Positions 7,307 through 15,542 of a stretch of 47,150 bases of DNA are shown here, one piece after another; the stretch's first letter is position 1, and every line of letters begins with the position of its first letter. The translations under genes and the position numbers were made by a program. The stretch comes from CAZEGV01 sp964511645 (GTDB taxonomy: Bacteria; Bacteroidota; Bacteroidia; Cytophagales; JAAEPT01). The notes under the pieces were generated by a model. The model ran no database searches. It had not been told where the DNA came from and saw only the letters and a list, made by a program, of their open reading frames with translations. The stretch spans positions 1-47,150 of the forward strand of contig CAZEGV010000011.1 in NCBI GenBank assembly GCA_964511645.1. Direction: 5' to 3'.

Positions 7307-8488
7307 ATGGCTAAGGAAACATTTGATCGTTCTAAACCACACGTAAACATTGGTACAATTGGTCATGTCGATCACGGTAAAACAACTTTAACTGCTGCTA
7401 TATCTTCAGTATTAACTGAAAAATTAGGTGGAGAGAAAAAAGATTTCGACCAAATCGATAATGCACCAGAAGAAAAAGAAAGAGGTATTACAATTAATAC
7501 ATCTCACATTGAGTACGAAACAGAAATTCGTCACTACGCTCACGTTGACTGTCCAGGTCACGCCGATTATGTAAAAAACATGATTACAGGTGCTGCACAA
7601 ATGGATGGAGCTATACTAGTAGTAGCTGCAACAGATGGTCCAATGCCACAAACTAAAGAACACATCTTACTTGCACGTCAGGTTGGTGTTCCTAGTATCG
7701 TTGTTTTCTTAAACAAATGCGATATGGTAGACGATCCAGAACTAATTGAATTAGTAGAAATGGAAGTTACTGAAGAACTTGAGAAAAACGGTTATACTGA
7801 CTGTCCAATCATCAAAGGTTCTGCACTTGGTGGTCTTAATGGAGATGCCGAATGGGTAAAATCAATCGAAGAATTGATGGAAGCTGTTGATAGCCACATT
7901 CCATTACCAAAACGTGACATCGAAAAAGATTTCTTAATGCCTGTAGAGGATGTATTCTCTATCACTGGTCGTGGTACTGTTGCTACTGGTCGTATCGAAA
8001 AAGGTATTATCAATACTGGTGACCCAGTTCAAATCCTAGGAATGGGAGCTGAAGACATGACATCTACAATTACAGGAGTAGAAATGTTCCGTAAAATATT
8101 AGATAGAGGTGAAGCTGGTGATAATGTAGGTCTTTTACTACGTGGTGTAGAAAGAACTGACATCAGAAGAGGTATGGTAATCTGTAAACCAGGTACTGTA
8201 ACTCCTCACACTAAATTCCAAGCAGAAGTATACGTACTTTCTAAAGAAGAAGGTGGACGTCACACTCCATTCTTTAACAAATACCGCCCACAATTCTACT
8301 TCAGAACAACAGATGTTACTGGAGAAGTACAACTTGGTGATGGTGTAGAAATGGTAATGCCTGGTGATAATGTAACAATTACTGTTGAGCTTATCAATCC
8401 TGTTGCTATGGAAGAAGGTCTTAAGTTTGCAATCCGTGAGGGTGGTAGAACTGTAGGAGCTGGGCAAGTAACTAAAGTTGTTGAGTAA
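7307..8488 (+). CDS. tuf: elongation factor Tu
   Basis: GTPase of 393 residues that delivers aminoacyl-tRNA to the ribosomal A site. P-loop GHVDHGKT (19-26), switch II DCPGH (81-85, with the catalytic His85) and NKCD (136-139) are intact; beta-barrel domains 2 and 3 follow. The 113-base leader after tRNA-Thr holds a small hairpin (7208-7223) and an A-rich stretch before the ATG, with no Shine-Dalgarno site. Most likely co-transcribed with the three tRNAs from 6777. A terminator hairpin lies at 8540-8569. Confidence 0.98.
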   Translation: MAKETFDRSKPHVNIGTIGHVDHGKTTLTAAISSVLTEKLGGEKKDFDQIDNAPEEKERGITINTSHIEYETEIRHYAHVDCPGHADYVKNMITGAAQMDGAILVVAATDGPMPQTKEHILLARQVGVPSIVVFLNKCDMVDDPELIELVEMEVTEELEKNGYTDCPIIKGSALGGLNGDAEWVKSIEELMEAVDSHIPLPKRDIEKDFLMPVEDVFSITGRGTVATGRIEKGIINTGDPVQILGMGAEDMTSTITGVEMFRKILDRGEAGDNVGLLLRGVERTDIRRGMVICKPGTVTPHTKFQAEVYVLSKEEGGRHTPFFNKYRPQFYFRTTDVTGEVQLGDGVEMVMPGDNVTITVELINPVAMEEGLKFAIREGGRTVGAGQVTKVVE

Positions 8489-8508
8489 TATATTTCTGTA
8501 ATACAGTA

Positions 8509-8539
8509 TTGTATTATTGAAAATATATTTATATCTTTG
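8509..8539 (+). promoter_or_regulatory. promoter of tRNA-Trp-secE-nusG-rpl-rpoBC
   Basis: TTG at 8509-8511, 20 bases, TATCTTTG at 8532-8539. The bases after it (CGACCC) resemble the discriminator of the other translation promoters. The start site would fall inside the GC hairpin that begins at 8540. Confidence 0.75.
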
Positions 8540-8569
8540 CGACCCTCTTCGGAAGAAGGGGGTCGTTTT
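8540..8569 (+). terminator. tuf terminator overlapping the next transcription start
   Basis: CGACCC (8540-8545) pairs with GGGTCG (8560-8565), the stem continues inward through TCTTC/GAAG, and TTTT follows just before tRNA-Trp. It can end tuf transcripts. RNA started at the promoter immediately upstream would contain at most part of the stem and so may escape it. Confidence 0.65.
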
Positions 8570-8642
8570 GCGGGTGTGGCTCAATTGGTAGAGTAGTGGT
8601 CTCCAAAACCATTGGTTGTAGGTTCGAGTCCTACCGCCCGTG
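8570..8642 (+). tRNA. tRNA-Trp (CCA)
   Basis: Anticodon loop CTCCAAA carries CCA. Acceptor GCGGGTG pairs with CGCCCGT (8635-8641) using G-U pairs, and discriminator G8642 is the one expected for tryptophan. Sits just upstream of secE, as in many bacteria. Confidence 0.95.
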
Positions 8643-8668
8643 CTGAGAGTCTCGAATTAAAGAATAAC

Positions 8669-8848
8669 ATGAAAAAAGTAATAACATACTTCAACGAGTC
8701 ATTTGAAGAGCTAAAGCTCGTGACTTGGCCAGAATGGCCTGACTTAAACAAGTCTTCTGTAATGGTGGTGATCGCAACATTGTTGTCTGGTGCACTATTA
8801 TTTGGGATAGATAAGATTATAGAAGGTGTTATGGCTCAAATATATTAA
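8669..8848 (+). CDS. secE: preprotein translocase subunit SecE
   Basis: Small clamp subunit of the SecYEG translocon, 59 residues in the single-helix form. An amphipathic N-terminal part with LKLVTWP (the usual SecE signature before the membrane) leads to one transmembrane helix at about 31-50. The reading frame stays open back into tRNA-Trp, but the ATG at 8669 gives the normal length and lies clear of the tRNA. Eight bases separate it from nusG. Its partner SecY is encoded at 32335. Confidence 0.95.
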   Translation: MKKVITYFNESFEELKLVTWPEWPDLNKSSVMVVIATLLSGALLFGIDKIIEGVMAQIY

Positions 8849-8856
8849 TTGACCCC

Positions 8857-9411
8857 ATGGCAGAAGGATTAGAATGGTATGTCGTAAGGGCAGTAAGTGG
8901 ACAAGAGAAGAAAGTAAAAGCTTATCTTGATATAGAAATTGATCGTAGAGGGATGGATGAATTTATTCCAGAGGTAATGATACCAATGGAAAAAGTTTAT
9001 GAAATTCGTAATGGTAAAAAACGCGTTCGTGAACGTAATTATTTCCCAGGATATATGCTTGTATCAGCCGACTTATCCAATGGAGAAGTTGAGCCTTTGA
9101 TTAAAAGCGTTCCAGGAGTAATGGGCTTTCTAGGTAATGAAGGTGGAGTACTCCGTAAGCCAGTTCCTTTGAGACAATCTGAAGTAAACAGAATCTTAGG
9201 TAAAGTGGATGAGCTTTCCGAAGATGTTTCATTAGACATTAGTTACGTACAGGGAGAATCTGTAAAAGTAATTGATGGTGCTTTCAGCGGTTTCTCAGGA
9301 GCAGTTCAAGAAGTCTTTGAAGAGAAAAAGAAACTTAGCGTGGTAGTGAAGATCTTTGGTCGTAATACCCCAGTAGAGCTAAGTTATACAGAAGTAGAAA
9401 AAGAAAACTAA
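8857..9411 (+). CDS. nusG: transcription termination/antitermination factor NusG
   Basis: Elongation factor of 184 residues that binds the RNA polymerase clamp and links transcription to Rho or the ribosome. The NGN domain (about 5-115, beginning EWYVVRAVSGQE, with NYFPGYMLV at its core) is followed by a KOW domain (about 130-175, GESVKVIDGAFSGFSG). Length is normal. Only two bases separate the stop from rplK, so the secE-nusG-rplK link is tight. Confidence 0.97.
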   Translation: MAEGLEWYVVRAVSGQEKKVKAYLDIEIDRRGMDEFIPEVMIPMEKVYEIRNGKKRVRERNYFPGYMLVSADLSNGEVEPLIKSVPGVMGFLGNEGGVLRKPVPLRQSEVNRILGKVDELSEDVSLDISYVQGESVKVIDGAFSGFSGAVQEVFEEKKKLSVVVKIFGRNTPVELSYTEVEKEN

Positions 9412-9413
9412 TA

Positions 9414-9857
9414 ATGGCAAAAGAAATCACAGGCTATTTAAAGCTACAAGTGAGAGGTGGGCAAGCTAATCCAGCACCACCGATTGGTCCAGCACTAGGT
9501 GCAAAAGGACTTAATATTATGGATTTCTGTAAGGCGTTTAATGCGCGTACACAGGAAAAGCAAGGACAGGTATTACCTATTCTATTAACAATCTATGCAG
9601 ACAAGTCTTTTGATTTTGTAATCAAAACTCCTCCTGCAGCAGTATTGTTGTTAGAAAAAGGTAAAATCAAAAAAGGATCCGGTGAACCTAACCTAATTAA
9701 AGTAGGTAAAGTATCATGGGATATCGTAAGAGAAGTTGCTGAAATTAAAATGCCAGACCTTAACTGTTTCACAATAGAATCAGGAATGAAAATGGTAGCA
9801 GGTACAGCAAGAAGTATGGGTATTAACGTAGTAGGTACTCCTCCTTGGGAAAACTAA
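9414..9857 (+). CDS. rplK: 50S ribosomal protein L11
   Basis: L11, 147 residues, binds the GTPase-associated centre of 23S rRNA next to the L10-L12 stalk. The N-terminal domain shows the proline-rich PAPPIGPALGAKGLN and FCKAFNART segments; the C-terminal RNA-binding domain ends with KMVAGTARSMGINV. With two bases between nusG and rplK there is no room for the free-standing L1-binding leader known upstream of rplKA in E. coli. Confidence 0.97.
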   Translation: MAKEITGYLKLQVRGGQANPAPPIGPALGAKGLNIMDFCKAFNARTQEKQGQVLPILLTIYADKSFDFVIKTPPAAVLLLEKGKIKKGSGEPNLIKVGKVSWDIVREVAEIKMPDLNCFTIESGMKMVAGTARSMGINVVGTPPWEN

Positions 9858-9866
9858 TATTATAAG

Positions 9867-10562
9867 ATGGCATTATCAAAAAATAGAAAATCAGCACTAG
9901 CAAAGTATGACCCCTCTCAAGTGTATTCACTAGAGGAAGCGTCTAAAATTGTAAAAGATATTACAACAACTAAATTTGACGCATCAGTAGATGTAGATGT
10001 AAAGTTGGGTGTAGATCCACGTAAAGCAGATCAGATGGTAAGAGGTGTAGTAGCCCTTCCACATGGTACAGGTCGTGACTTACGAGTATTAGTAATTTGT
10101 ACTCCAGACAAAGAAGCAGAAGCCAAAGAAGCTGGTGCAGACTTTGTAGGGTTGGACGATATGGTAACCAAAATAGAAAGCGGATGGCTAGACTTCGATG
10201 TACTAGTTACAATGCCTTCTGTAATGGGTAAAGTAGGTAAACTAGGACGTATATTAGGACCTAGAAGCTTAATGCCGAATCCAAAAGCAGGTACAGTTAC
10301 ACCAAATATTGGAAACGCAGTAAAGGAAATAAAACAAGGTAAGATTGACTTTAGGGTTGATAAATTTGGAATAATTCATGCTTCCATCGGTCGTGCATCT
10401 TTTTCTCCAGAAAAGATAAAAGAAAACGCCAATGAATTACTTCAAACAATTCTTAAACTTAAACCTTCATCAGCAAAAGGTACTTATGTAAAGAGTGTTA
10501 CAATATCAAGTACAATGAGCCCTGGTGTAAAAGTTGACAAAAACTCAATAGTTGTAGCATAG
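9867..10562 (+). CDS. rplA: 50S ribosomal protein L1
   Basis: L1, 231 residues, forms the mobile L1 stalk that handles the E-site tRNA. Family segments seen: the N-terminal KYDPSQVYSLEEA, the domain II core GLDDMV and PSVMGKVGKLGRILGPR, and the return to domain I with GRASFSPEKIKENA. Normal length. Separated by nine bases from rplK and two from rplJ. Confidence 0.97.
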   Translation: MALSKNRKSALAKYDPSQVYSLEEASKIVKDITTTKFDASVDVDVKLGVDPRKADQMVRGVVALPHGTGRDLRVLVICTPDKEAEAKEAGADFVGLDDMVTKIESGWLDFDVLVTMPSVMGKVGKLGRILGPRSLMPNPKAGTVTPNIGNAVKEIKQGKIDFRVDKFGIIHASIGRASFSPEKIKENANELLQTILKLKPSSAKGTYVKSVTISSTMSPGVKVDKNSIVVA

Positions 10563-10564
10563 TT

Positions 10565-11092
10565 ATGAATAGAGAACAAAAAGCAGAGATTGTTGAGGAG
10601 TTAAGTGGAAAACTAAGTGCAACAGAATATTTTTATATTCTTGATGCATCTGGACTTAGCGTAGCCGAGACAAACGGTTTCAGAAGAAAATGCTTTGAAG
10701 GAGGTATTGAATACAAAGTGTATAAAAACACTTTGATTAAGAAAGCCTTAGAAAAAGCCGATAAACCGACAGATGAAATTAGCGCAGCACTTAAAGGATT
10801 CTCAGGAATCATGTTTGCCACTGAAGACAACGCTAGCACACCTGCAAAGGTTGTGAAAGCATTCAGAGCAGGCACTGAAAAACCTTTATTGAAAGCAGCT
10901 TATATTGACTCAGACGTGTTTATTGGAGATGATAATCTTGCCCAATTAAGTAGTCTTAAATCTAAGACAGAACTTATTGGAGAAGTTATTGGCTTACTTC
11001 AGTCACCTGCTAAAAACGTTATTTCTGCTCTTAAAAGCGGAGGTAATCAATTATCAGGAATTCTTCAAACATTATCGGATAGAGCCGAGTAA
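10565..11092 (+). CDS. rplJ: 50S ribosomal protein L10
   Basis: L10, 175 residues, anchors L7/L12 dimers at the stalk base. The N-terminal rRNA-binding domain has GLSVAETNGFRRKC and YKVYKNTLIKKAL; the C-terminal helix (from about 135) ends with SGILQTLSDRAE and would carry L12 dimers. Starts two bases after the rplA stop, so a classical L10 autoregulatory leader, if any, must overlap rplA. Confidence 0.97.
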   Translation: MNREQKAEIVEELSGKLSATEYFYILDASGLSVAETNGFRRKCFEGGIEYKVYKNTLIKKALEKADKPTDEISAALKGFSGIMFATEDNASTPAKVVKAFRAGTEKPLLKAAYIDSDVFIGDDNLAQLSSLKSKTELIGEVIGLLQSPAKNVISALKSGGNQLSGILQTLSDRAE

Positions 11093-11134
11093 TAAAAAAA
11101 GTATAAATTAGTAACAATCAAAATCTAAAATAAA

Positions 11135-11512
11135 ATGGCAGATTTAAAAGAATTCGCGGAACAATTAGTAAATCTTTCTGTGAAAGAAGTTAATGAACTA
11201 GCTGGTATCTTAAAAGACGAGCATGGTATCGAACCAGCGGCAGCAGCAGTAGCAGTAGCAGTAGGTGGAGCAGCAGATGGCGGTGACGCAGCAGCTGAAC
11301 AATCAGAATTCTCTGTAGTACTTACTTCTGCAGGTAGCGCTAAGCTTGCTGTAGTGAAACTTGTGAAGGAACTTACAGGATTAGGTCTTAAAGAAGCTAA
11401 AGGTCTTGTAGACGCAGCCCCTAAAGCAATCAAAGAAGGATTAGCTAAAGACGAAGCTGAAGGACTTAAAAAACAATTAGAAGAAGCAGGTGCTGAAGTA
11501 GAGTTAAAATAA
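11135..11512 (+). CDS. rplL: 50S ribosomal protein L7/L12
   Basis: Stalk protein of 125 residues that recruits translation GTPases. N-terminal dimerisation domain (1-30), an alanine-rich hinge (about 35-57) and the C-terminal factor-binding domain (58-125, with KLAVVKLVKELTGLGLKEAK). The 42-base A-rich leader after rplJ is the longest gap in this string and may aid the higher L12 dose. A terminator-like hairpin follows at 11536. Confidence 0.98.
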   Translation: MADLKEFAEQLVNLSVKEVNELAGILKDEHGIEPAAAAVAVAVGGAADGGDAAAEQSEFSVVLTSAGSAKLAVVKLVKELTGLGLKEAKGLVDAAPKAIKEGLAKDEAEGLKKQLEEAGAEVELK

Positions 11513-11535
11513 TTAAACTCTTTTCACACGCTATT

Positions 11536-11563
11536 AGACCCTAGTTTTTGACTAGGGTCTTTT
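11536..11563 (+). terminator. rplL-rpoB attenuator hairpin
   Basis: AGACCCTAGT (11536-11545), loop TTTTG, ACTAGGGTCT (11551-11560), then a short T-rich tail: a perfect ten-pair stem. In E. coli a partial terminator between rplL and rpoB lowers polymerase synthesis relative to ribosomal protein synthesis. The same position here suggests the same job (inference). Confidence 0.75.
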
Positions 11564-11615
11564 GTGGTTTTGTACAAAAAAGTACAACCTATTATTCATC
11601 AAAACTCTTTCGACA

Positions 11616-14600
11616 TTGGCTACTATAGATAAAAAAACTGGGAGAATTAACTTTGCAAGAACAACTGCAGTTATAGATTACCCAGACTTTCTAGACTTAC
11701 AACTTCAATCATTTAAAGACTTCTTTCAGATTGGCACTACTGCCGATACTAAACATGAAGAAGGTTTATACAGAGTTTTTAACGAAAACTTTCCAATTAA
11801 TGATTCAAGAGATATATTCAATCTTGAATTTATTGATTTTAATATAGACCCACCTAAGTACTCTGTTACAGAGTGTGTAGATAGAGGGTTAACTTATTCT
11901 GTTCCTCTTAAAGTAAAGCTTCGCCTGTCATGTAATGATGAGGAAAATGAAGATTTTGAGACAATAGAACAAGAGGTGTTTTTGGGAAATATCCCATATA
12001 TGACTGCCAAAGGAGCATTTGTGATAAATGGTGCAGAGCGTTGTATCGTATCACAATTACACCGTTCCCCAGGTGTGTTCTTTGCTCAAAGCACACATAC
12101 TAATGGAACCCCACTATATTCAGCTCGTATCATCCCTTTTAAAGGATCTTGGATAGAGTTTGCTACAGACGTTAATAGCGTGATGTATGCATATATAGAT
12201 AGAAAGAAAAAATTCCCCGTAACTACTCTTCTTAGAGCAATAGGTTATGGTTCGGATAAAGATATATTAGACTTATTTGATTTGTCAGAAGAAGTTTCTG
12301 CAACTAAAACAGGTCTTAAAAAAGCAATTGGTCGTAAATTAGCGGCTAGATTACTTCGCTCATGGACAGAGGATTTTGTTGATGAAGATACAGGTGAAGT
12401 TGTTTCTATTGACCGCCATGAAGTATTACTAGAAAGAGATCATATCTTAACTAAAGAAGACGTTGAGCTTATTTTAGATTCAGGTTTTAAATCTGTAACT
12501 CTTCATAAAGAGAATATTAATATAGCTGATTATACTATTATTTATAATACGCTTCAAAAAGATAACTCTAACACAGAGAAAGAAGCAGTAGAGCAAATAT
12601 ATAGACAGTTACGTAATACTGAAGCACCAGATGAGCAAACAGCTCGTGAGATTATTCATAACCTATTCTTTAGTGATAGACGTTATGACTTGGGTGAAGT
12701 AGGACGTTATAGAATAAATAAAAAGTTAGGACATGATATCGATACAGATAAGCGTGTTTTAACTAATGAAGATATCATTGCAATTGTTAAATACTTAATT
12801 GGTTTAATCAACTCTAAAGCTGTAGTTGATGATATTGACCATTTGAGCAATCGTCGTGTGCGTACAGTAGGAGAGCAACTTTATTCTCAATTTGGAGTAG
12901 GGCTTTCAAGAATGGCGCGTACTATTAAAGAGAGAATGAATGTTCGTGATAACGAAGATTTTAAACCAGTTGATTTAATTAATGCACGTACTTTAAGTTC
13001 TGTAATTAATTCATTCTTTGGTACAAATCAGTTGTCTCAATTCATGGATCAAACGAATCCACTTTCTGAGATTACTCATAAACGTAGAATGTCTGCACTA
13101 GGACCAGGTGGTTTGTCTAGAGAGCGTGCAGGGTTTGAAGTAAGAGATGTACATTACACTCACTACGGACGTTTATGTACTATTGAAACTCCAGAAGGAC
13201 CTAATATTGGGTTGATTTCATCAATGTGTGTACACGCAAAGGTGAATAGAATGGGCTTTATTGAAACTCCTTATAGAGAGGTGAAGAATGGTAAAGTTTC
13301 TAAAGCAATTAAATACCTTACTGCGGAAGAAGAAGGTGGTTGCAACATCGCTCAAGCGAATGCAATTATTGACGATAAAGGTATTTTCTTGAATGATAAA
13401 ATTAAGGCAAGAAAAGAAGGAGATTTCCCAGTAGTAGAACCTAAAGAGCTTAGGTATATGGATGTTGCACCTAATCAGATTGTATCTGTTGCAGCGTCAA
13501 TGATTCCTTTCTTAGAGCATGATGATGCCAATAGAGCATTGATGGGGTCTAATATGCAACGTCAAGCTGTTCCTTTATTAAAGCCAGAAGCTCCAATTGT
13601 GGGTACTGGACTTGAAAGAAGGGTAGCGGTTGACTCAAGAACACTTTTGTATGCTGAAGGTACAGGAAAAGTTATCTTTGTTGATGCAACTAAAATTGTA
13701 ATTAATTACAAGCATAACGAAGGACAGGAGCTTGTTTCTTTTGAAGGAAGTAAGAAAACATACAACCTAATCAAATTCCAGAGAACTAATCAAGACACTA
13801 CTATTAACCATGTCCCTATTGTTTCTAAAGGAGATAAAGTTGTAGAAGGACAAGTTTTAGTAGAAGGATACTCAACCAACAATGGTGAGCTAGCTTTAGG
13901 TAAAAACTTAAGAGTAGCGTACATGCCATGGCAAGGGTACAACTTTGAGGATGCAATTGTTATTTCTGAAAAAATTGTACGTAATGATACTTTTACTTCT
14001 ATACATGTTCAAGAATTTGAATTAGAAGTAAGAGATACTAAAAGAGGAGAAGAAGAGTTGACATCAGAGATTCCGAATGTAAGCGAAGAAGCTGTTAAGA
14101 ATTTGGATGAAAATGGTGTAATTAGAGAGGGGGCAGAGGTAAAGGAAGGTGATATCTTGATAGGTAAGATTACTCCTAAAGGAGAAACTGATCCTACACC
14201 AGAAGAAAAACTTTTGAGAGCAATTTTTGGTGATAAAGCAGGAGATGTAAAAGATGCTTCGCTTAAAGCTTCACCTTCGTTAAGAGGTGTTGTGATTGGT
14301 GCAAAGTTATTCTCTCGACCTAAAAAGGATAAAGATTCTAGAGTATATTCCAAAAAAGCAGTAGTAGAGCTAAAAGGTGTTTATCGAAAAGATTTGATAG
14401 CACTTCGTGCTAGATTGGTGTCTAAACTAGTAGCGTTATTAGATGGTAAAACAAGTGAAGGCGTAATACATAAATTTGGTGAAGAAATCGTTTCTAAAGG
14501 AGTTAAGTTCAATCAGAAAAACATTGAGAGTAACTTCTTCCCAGATAAAAACATGTATAGAGATGAGAGCAGTTATGTAGTTCCTGAAGAGGCAAACTTT

Positions 14601-15485
14601 ATTTCTGACCTTATCTTAGAAAATGCTACTGGAGACGATGATATAAATGCATTAGTAATAGCTACTATTCGTAATTTCAACGAGTCTCGTAATTCTGTAA
14701 TAGCAGCGTTCAAACGTGATAGATTTGCAATAGAAGTTGGTGATGAGTTACCAGCGGGTATTGTGAAGCTAGCTAAGATATATGTTGCTAAAAAGCGTAA
14801 GCTTAAAGTAGGAGATAAGATGGCTGGTCGCCACGGTAATAAAGGTGTTGTGGCCAAAATTGTCCGTGAAGAAGATATGCCGTTTACTGCGGATGGAGAT
14901 CCAGTGGATATCGTTTTGAACCCATTAGGAGTACCTTCTCGTATGAATATTGGTCAGATTTATGAGGCAGCATTAGGTTTAGCAGGTCTTAAGATGGGAC
15001 GTCGTTATGCTACGCCTATCTTTGATGGAGCTACTGAAGCAGATGTTATAAAAGAACTTGATGAAGCAGGAATTCCAAACTTTGGACGTCAGTATTTATA
15101 CGACGGACTTTCGGGAGAAGTGTTTGATCAACCAGTAACTGTTGGTCTTACTTATATGCTGAAATTAGGTCACTTAGTAGATGATAAAATGCACGCTCGT
15201 TCTATCGGACCGTACTCGTTAATCACTCAGCAACCATTAGGTGGTAAAGCACAGTTTGGTGGTCAGCGTTTTGGTGAGATGGAGGTATGGGCATTAGAGG
15301 CATTTGGTGCAGCTCATATTCTACAAGAAATCTTGACGATTAAATCTGATGATGTTATTGGTCGTGCTAAAACGTACGAAGCAATCGTTAAAGGAGATAA
15401 TCTTCCTAAACCAAATATTCCAGAATCATTCAATGTATTGGTTCACGAGTTAAGAGGTTTAGCTTTAGAGATAACATTAGATTAA
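11616..15485 (+). CDS. rpoB: DNA-directed RNA polymerase subunit beta
   Basis: Catalytic beta subunit, 1289 residues if translation starts at the TTG at 11616. The frame is open from 11562, but the first part lies in the attenuator tail, and no in-frame ATG precedes the conserved YPDFLDLQLQSF segment. Starting at 11616 gives MATIDKKTGRINFA, which resembles known Bacteroidota N-termini. The rifampicin pocket (QLSQFMDQTNPLSEITHKRR, 472-491) keeps the residues matching E. coli Q513, D516, H526 and S531. Late motifs KVGDKMAGRHGNKG and GGKAQFGGQRFGEMEVWALEA are intact. A hairpin at 15498-15519 separates it from rpoC. Confidence 0.96.
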   Translation: MATIDKKTGRINFARTTAVIDYPDFLDLQLQSFKDFFQIGTTADTKHEEGLYRVFNENFPINDSRDIFNLEFIDFNIDPPKYSVTECVDRGLTYSVPLKVKLRLSCNDEENEDFETIEQEVFLGNIPYMTAKGAFVINGAERCIVSQLHRSPGVFFAQSTHTNGTPLYSARIIPFKGSWIEFATDVNSVMYAYIDRKKKFPVTTLLRAIGYGSDKDILDLFDLSEEVSATKTGLKKAIGRKLAARLLRSWTEDFVDEDTGEVVSIDRHEVLLERDHILTKEDVELILDSGFKSVTLHKENINIADYTIIYNTLQKDNSNTEKEAVEQIYRQLRNTEAPDEQTAREIIHNLFFSDRRYDLGEVGRYRINKKLGHDIDTDKRVLTNEDIIAIVKYLIGLINSKAVVDDIDHLSNRRVRTVGEQLYSQFGVGLSRMARTIKERMNVRDNEDFKPVDLINARTLSSVINSFFGTNQLSQFMDQTNPLSEITHKRRMSALGPGGLSRERAGFEVRDVHYTHYGRLCTIETPEGPNIGLISSMCVHAKVNRMGFIETPYREVKNGKVSKAIKYLTAEEEGGCNIAQANAIIDDKGIFLNDKIKARKEGDFPVVEPKELRYMDVAPNQIVSVAASMIPFLEHDDANRALMGSNMQRQAVPLLKPEAPIVGTGLERRVAVDSRTLLYAEGTGKVIFVDATKIVINYKHNEGQELVSFEGSKKTYNLIKFQRTNQDTTINHVPIVSKGDKVVEGQVLVEGYSTNNGELALGKNLRVAYMPWQGYNFEDAIVISEKIVRNDTFTSIHVQEFELEVRDTKRGEEELTSEIPNVSEEAVKNLDENGVIREGAEVKEGDILIGKITPKGETDPTPEEKLLRAIFGDKAGDVKDASLKASPSLRGVVIGAKLFSRPKKDKDSRVYSKKAVVELKGVYRKDLIALRARLVSKLVALLDGKTSEGVIHKFGEEIVSKGVKFNQKNIESNFFPDKNMYRDESSYVVPEEANFISDLILENATGDDDINALVIATIRNFNESRNSVIAAFKRDRFAIEVGDELPAGIVKLAKIYVAKKRKLKVGDKMAGRHGNKGVVAKIVREEDMPFTADGDPVDIVLNPLGVPSRMNIGQIYEAALGLAGLKMGRRYATPIFDGATEADVIKELDEAGIPNFGRQYLYDGLSGEVFDQPVTVGLTYMLKLGHLVDDKMHARSIGPYSLITQQPLGGKAQFGGQRFGEMEVWALEAFGAAHILQEILTIKSDDVIGRAKTYEAIVKGDNLPKPNIPESFNVLVHELRGLALEITLD

Positions 15486-15497
15486 TATTCATTGATT

Positions 15498-15519
15498 GCC
15501 ACTATTGTATAATAGTGGC
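15498..15519 (+). other. rpoB-rpoC intergenic hairpin
   Basis: GCCACTATT (15498-15506), loop GTAT, AATAGTGGC (15511-15519): nine perfect pairs, followed by TTTAAATATTT, which is poor as a T-tract. More likely an mRNA processing or stability element, or a weak attenuator, than a full terminator. Confidence 0.55.
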
Positions 15520-15542
15520 TTTAAATATTTAATAGATATAGT

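Noticed and set aside
8138..8584. Minus-strand ORF of 148 codons opposite tuf
   Set aside because: Antisense shadow of tuf and its terminator; composition Ser/Tyr/Phe-rich as expected for such shadows.
8612..8668. Longer SecE starting inside tRNA-Trp
   Set aside because: The extension translates tRNA sequence; the ATG at 8669 gives a normal SecE.
11562..11615. rpoB start at 11562
   Set aside because: That codon (also TTG) lies in the attenuator tail and gives a leader peptide without family similarity.
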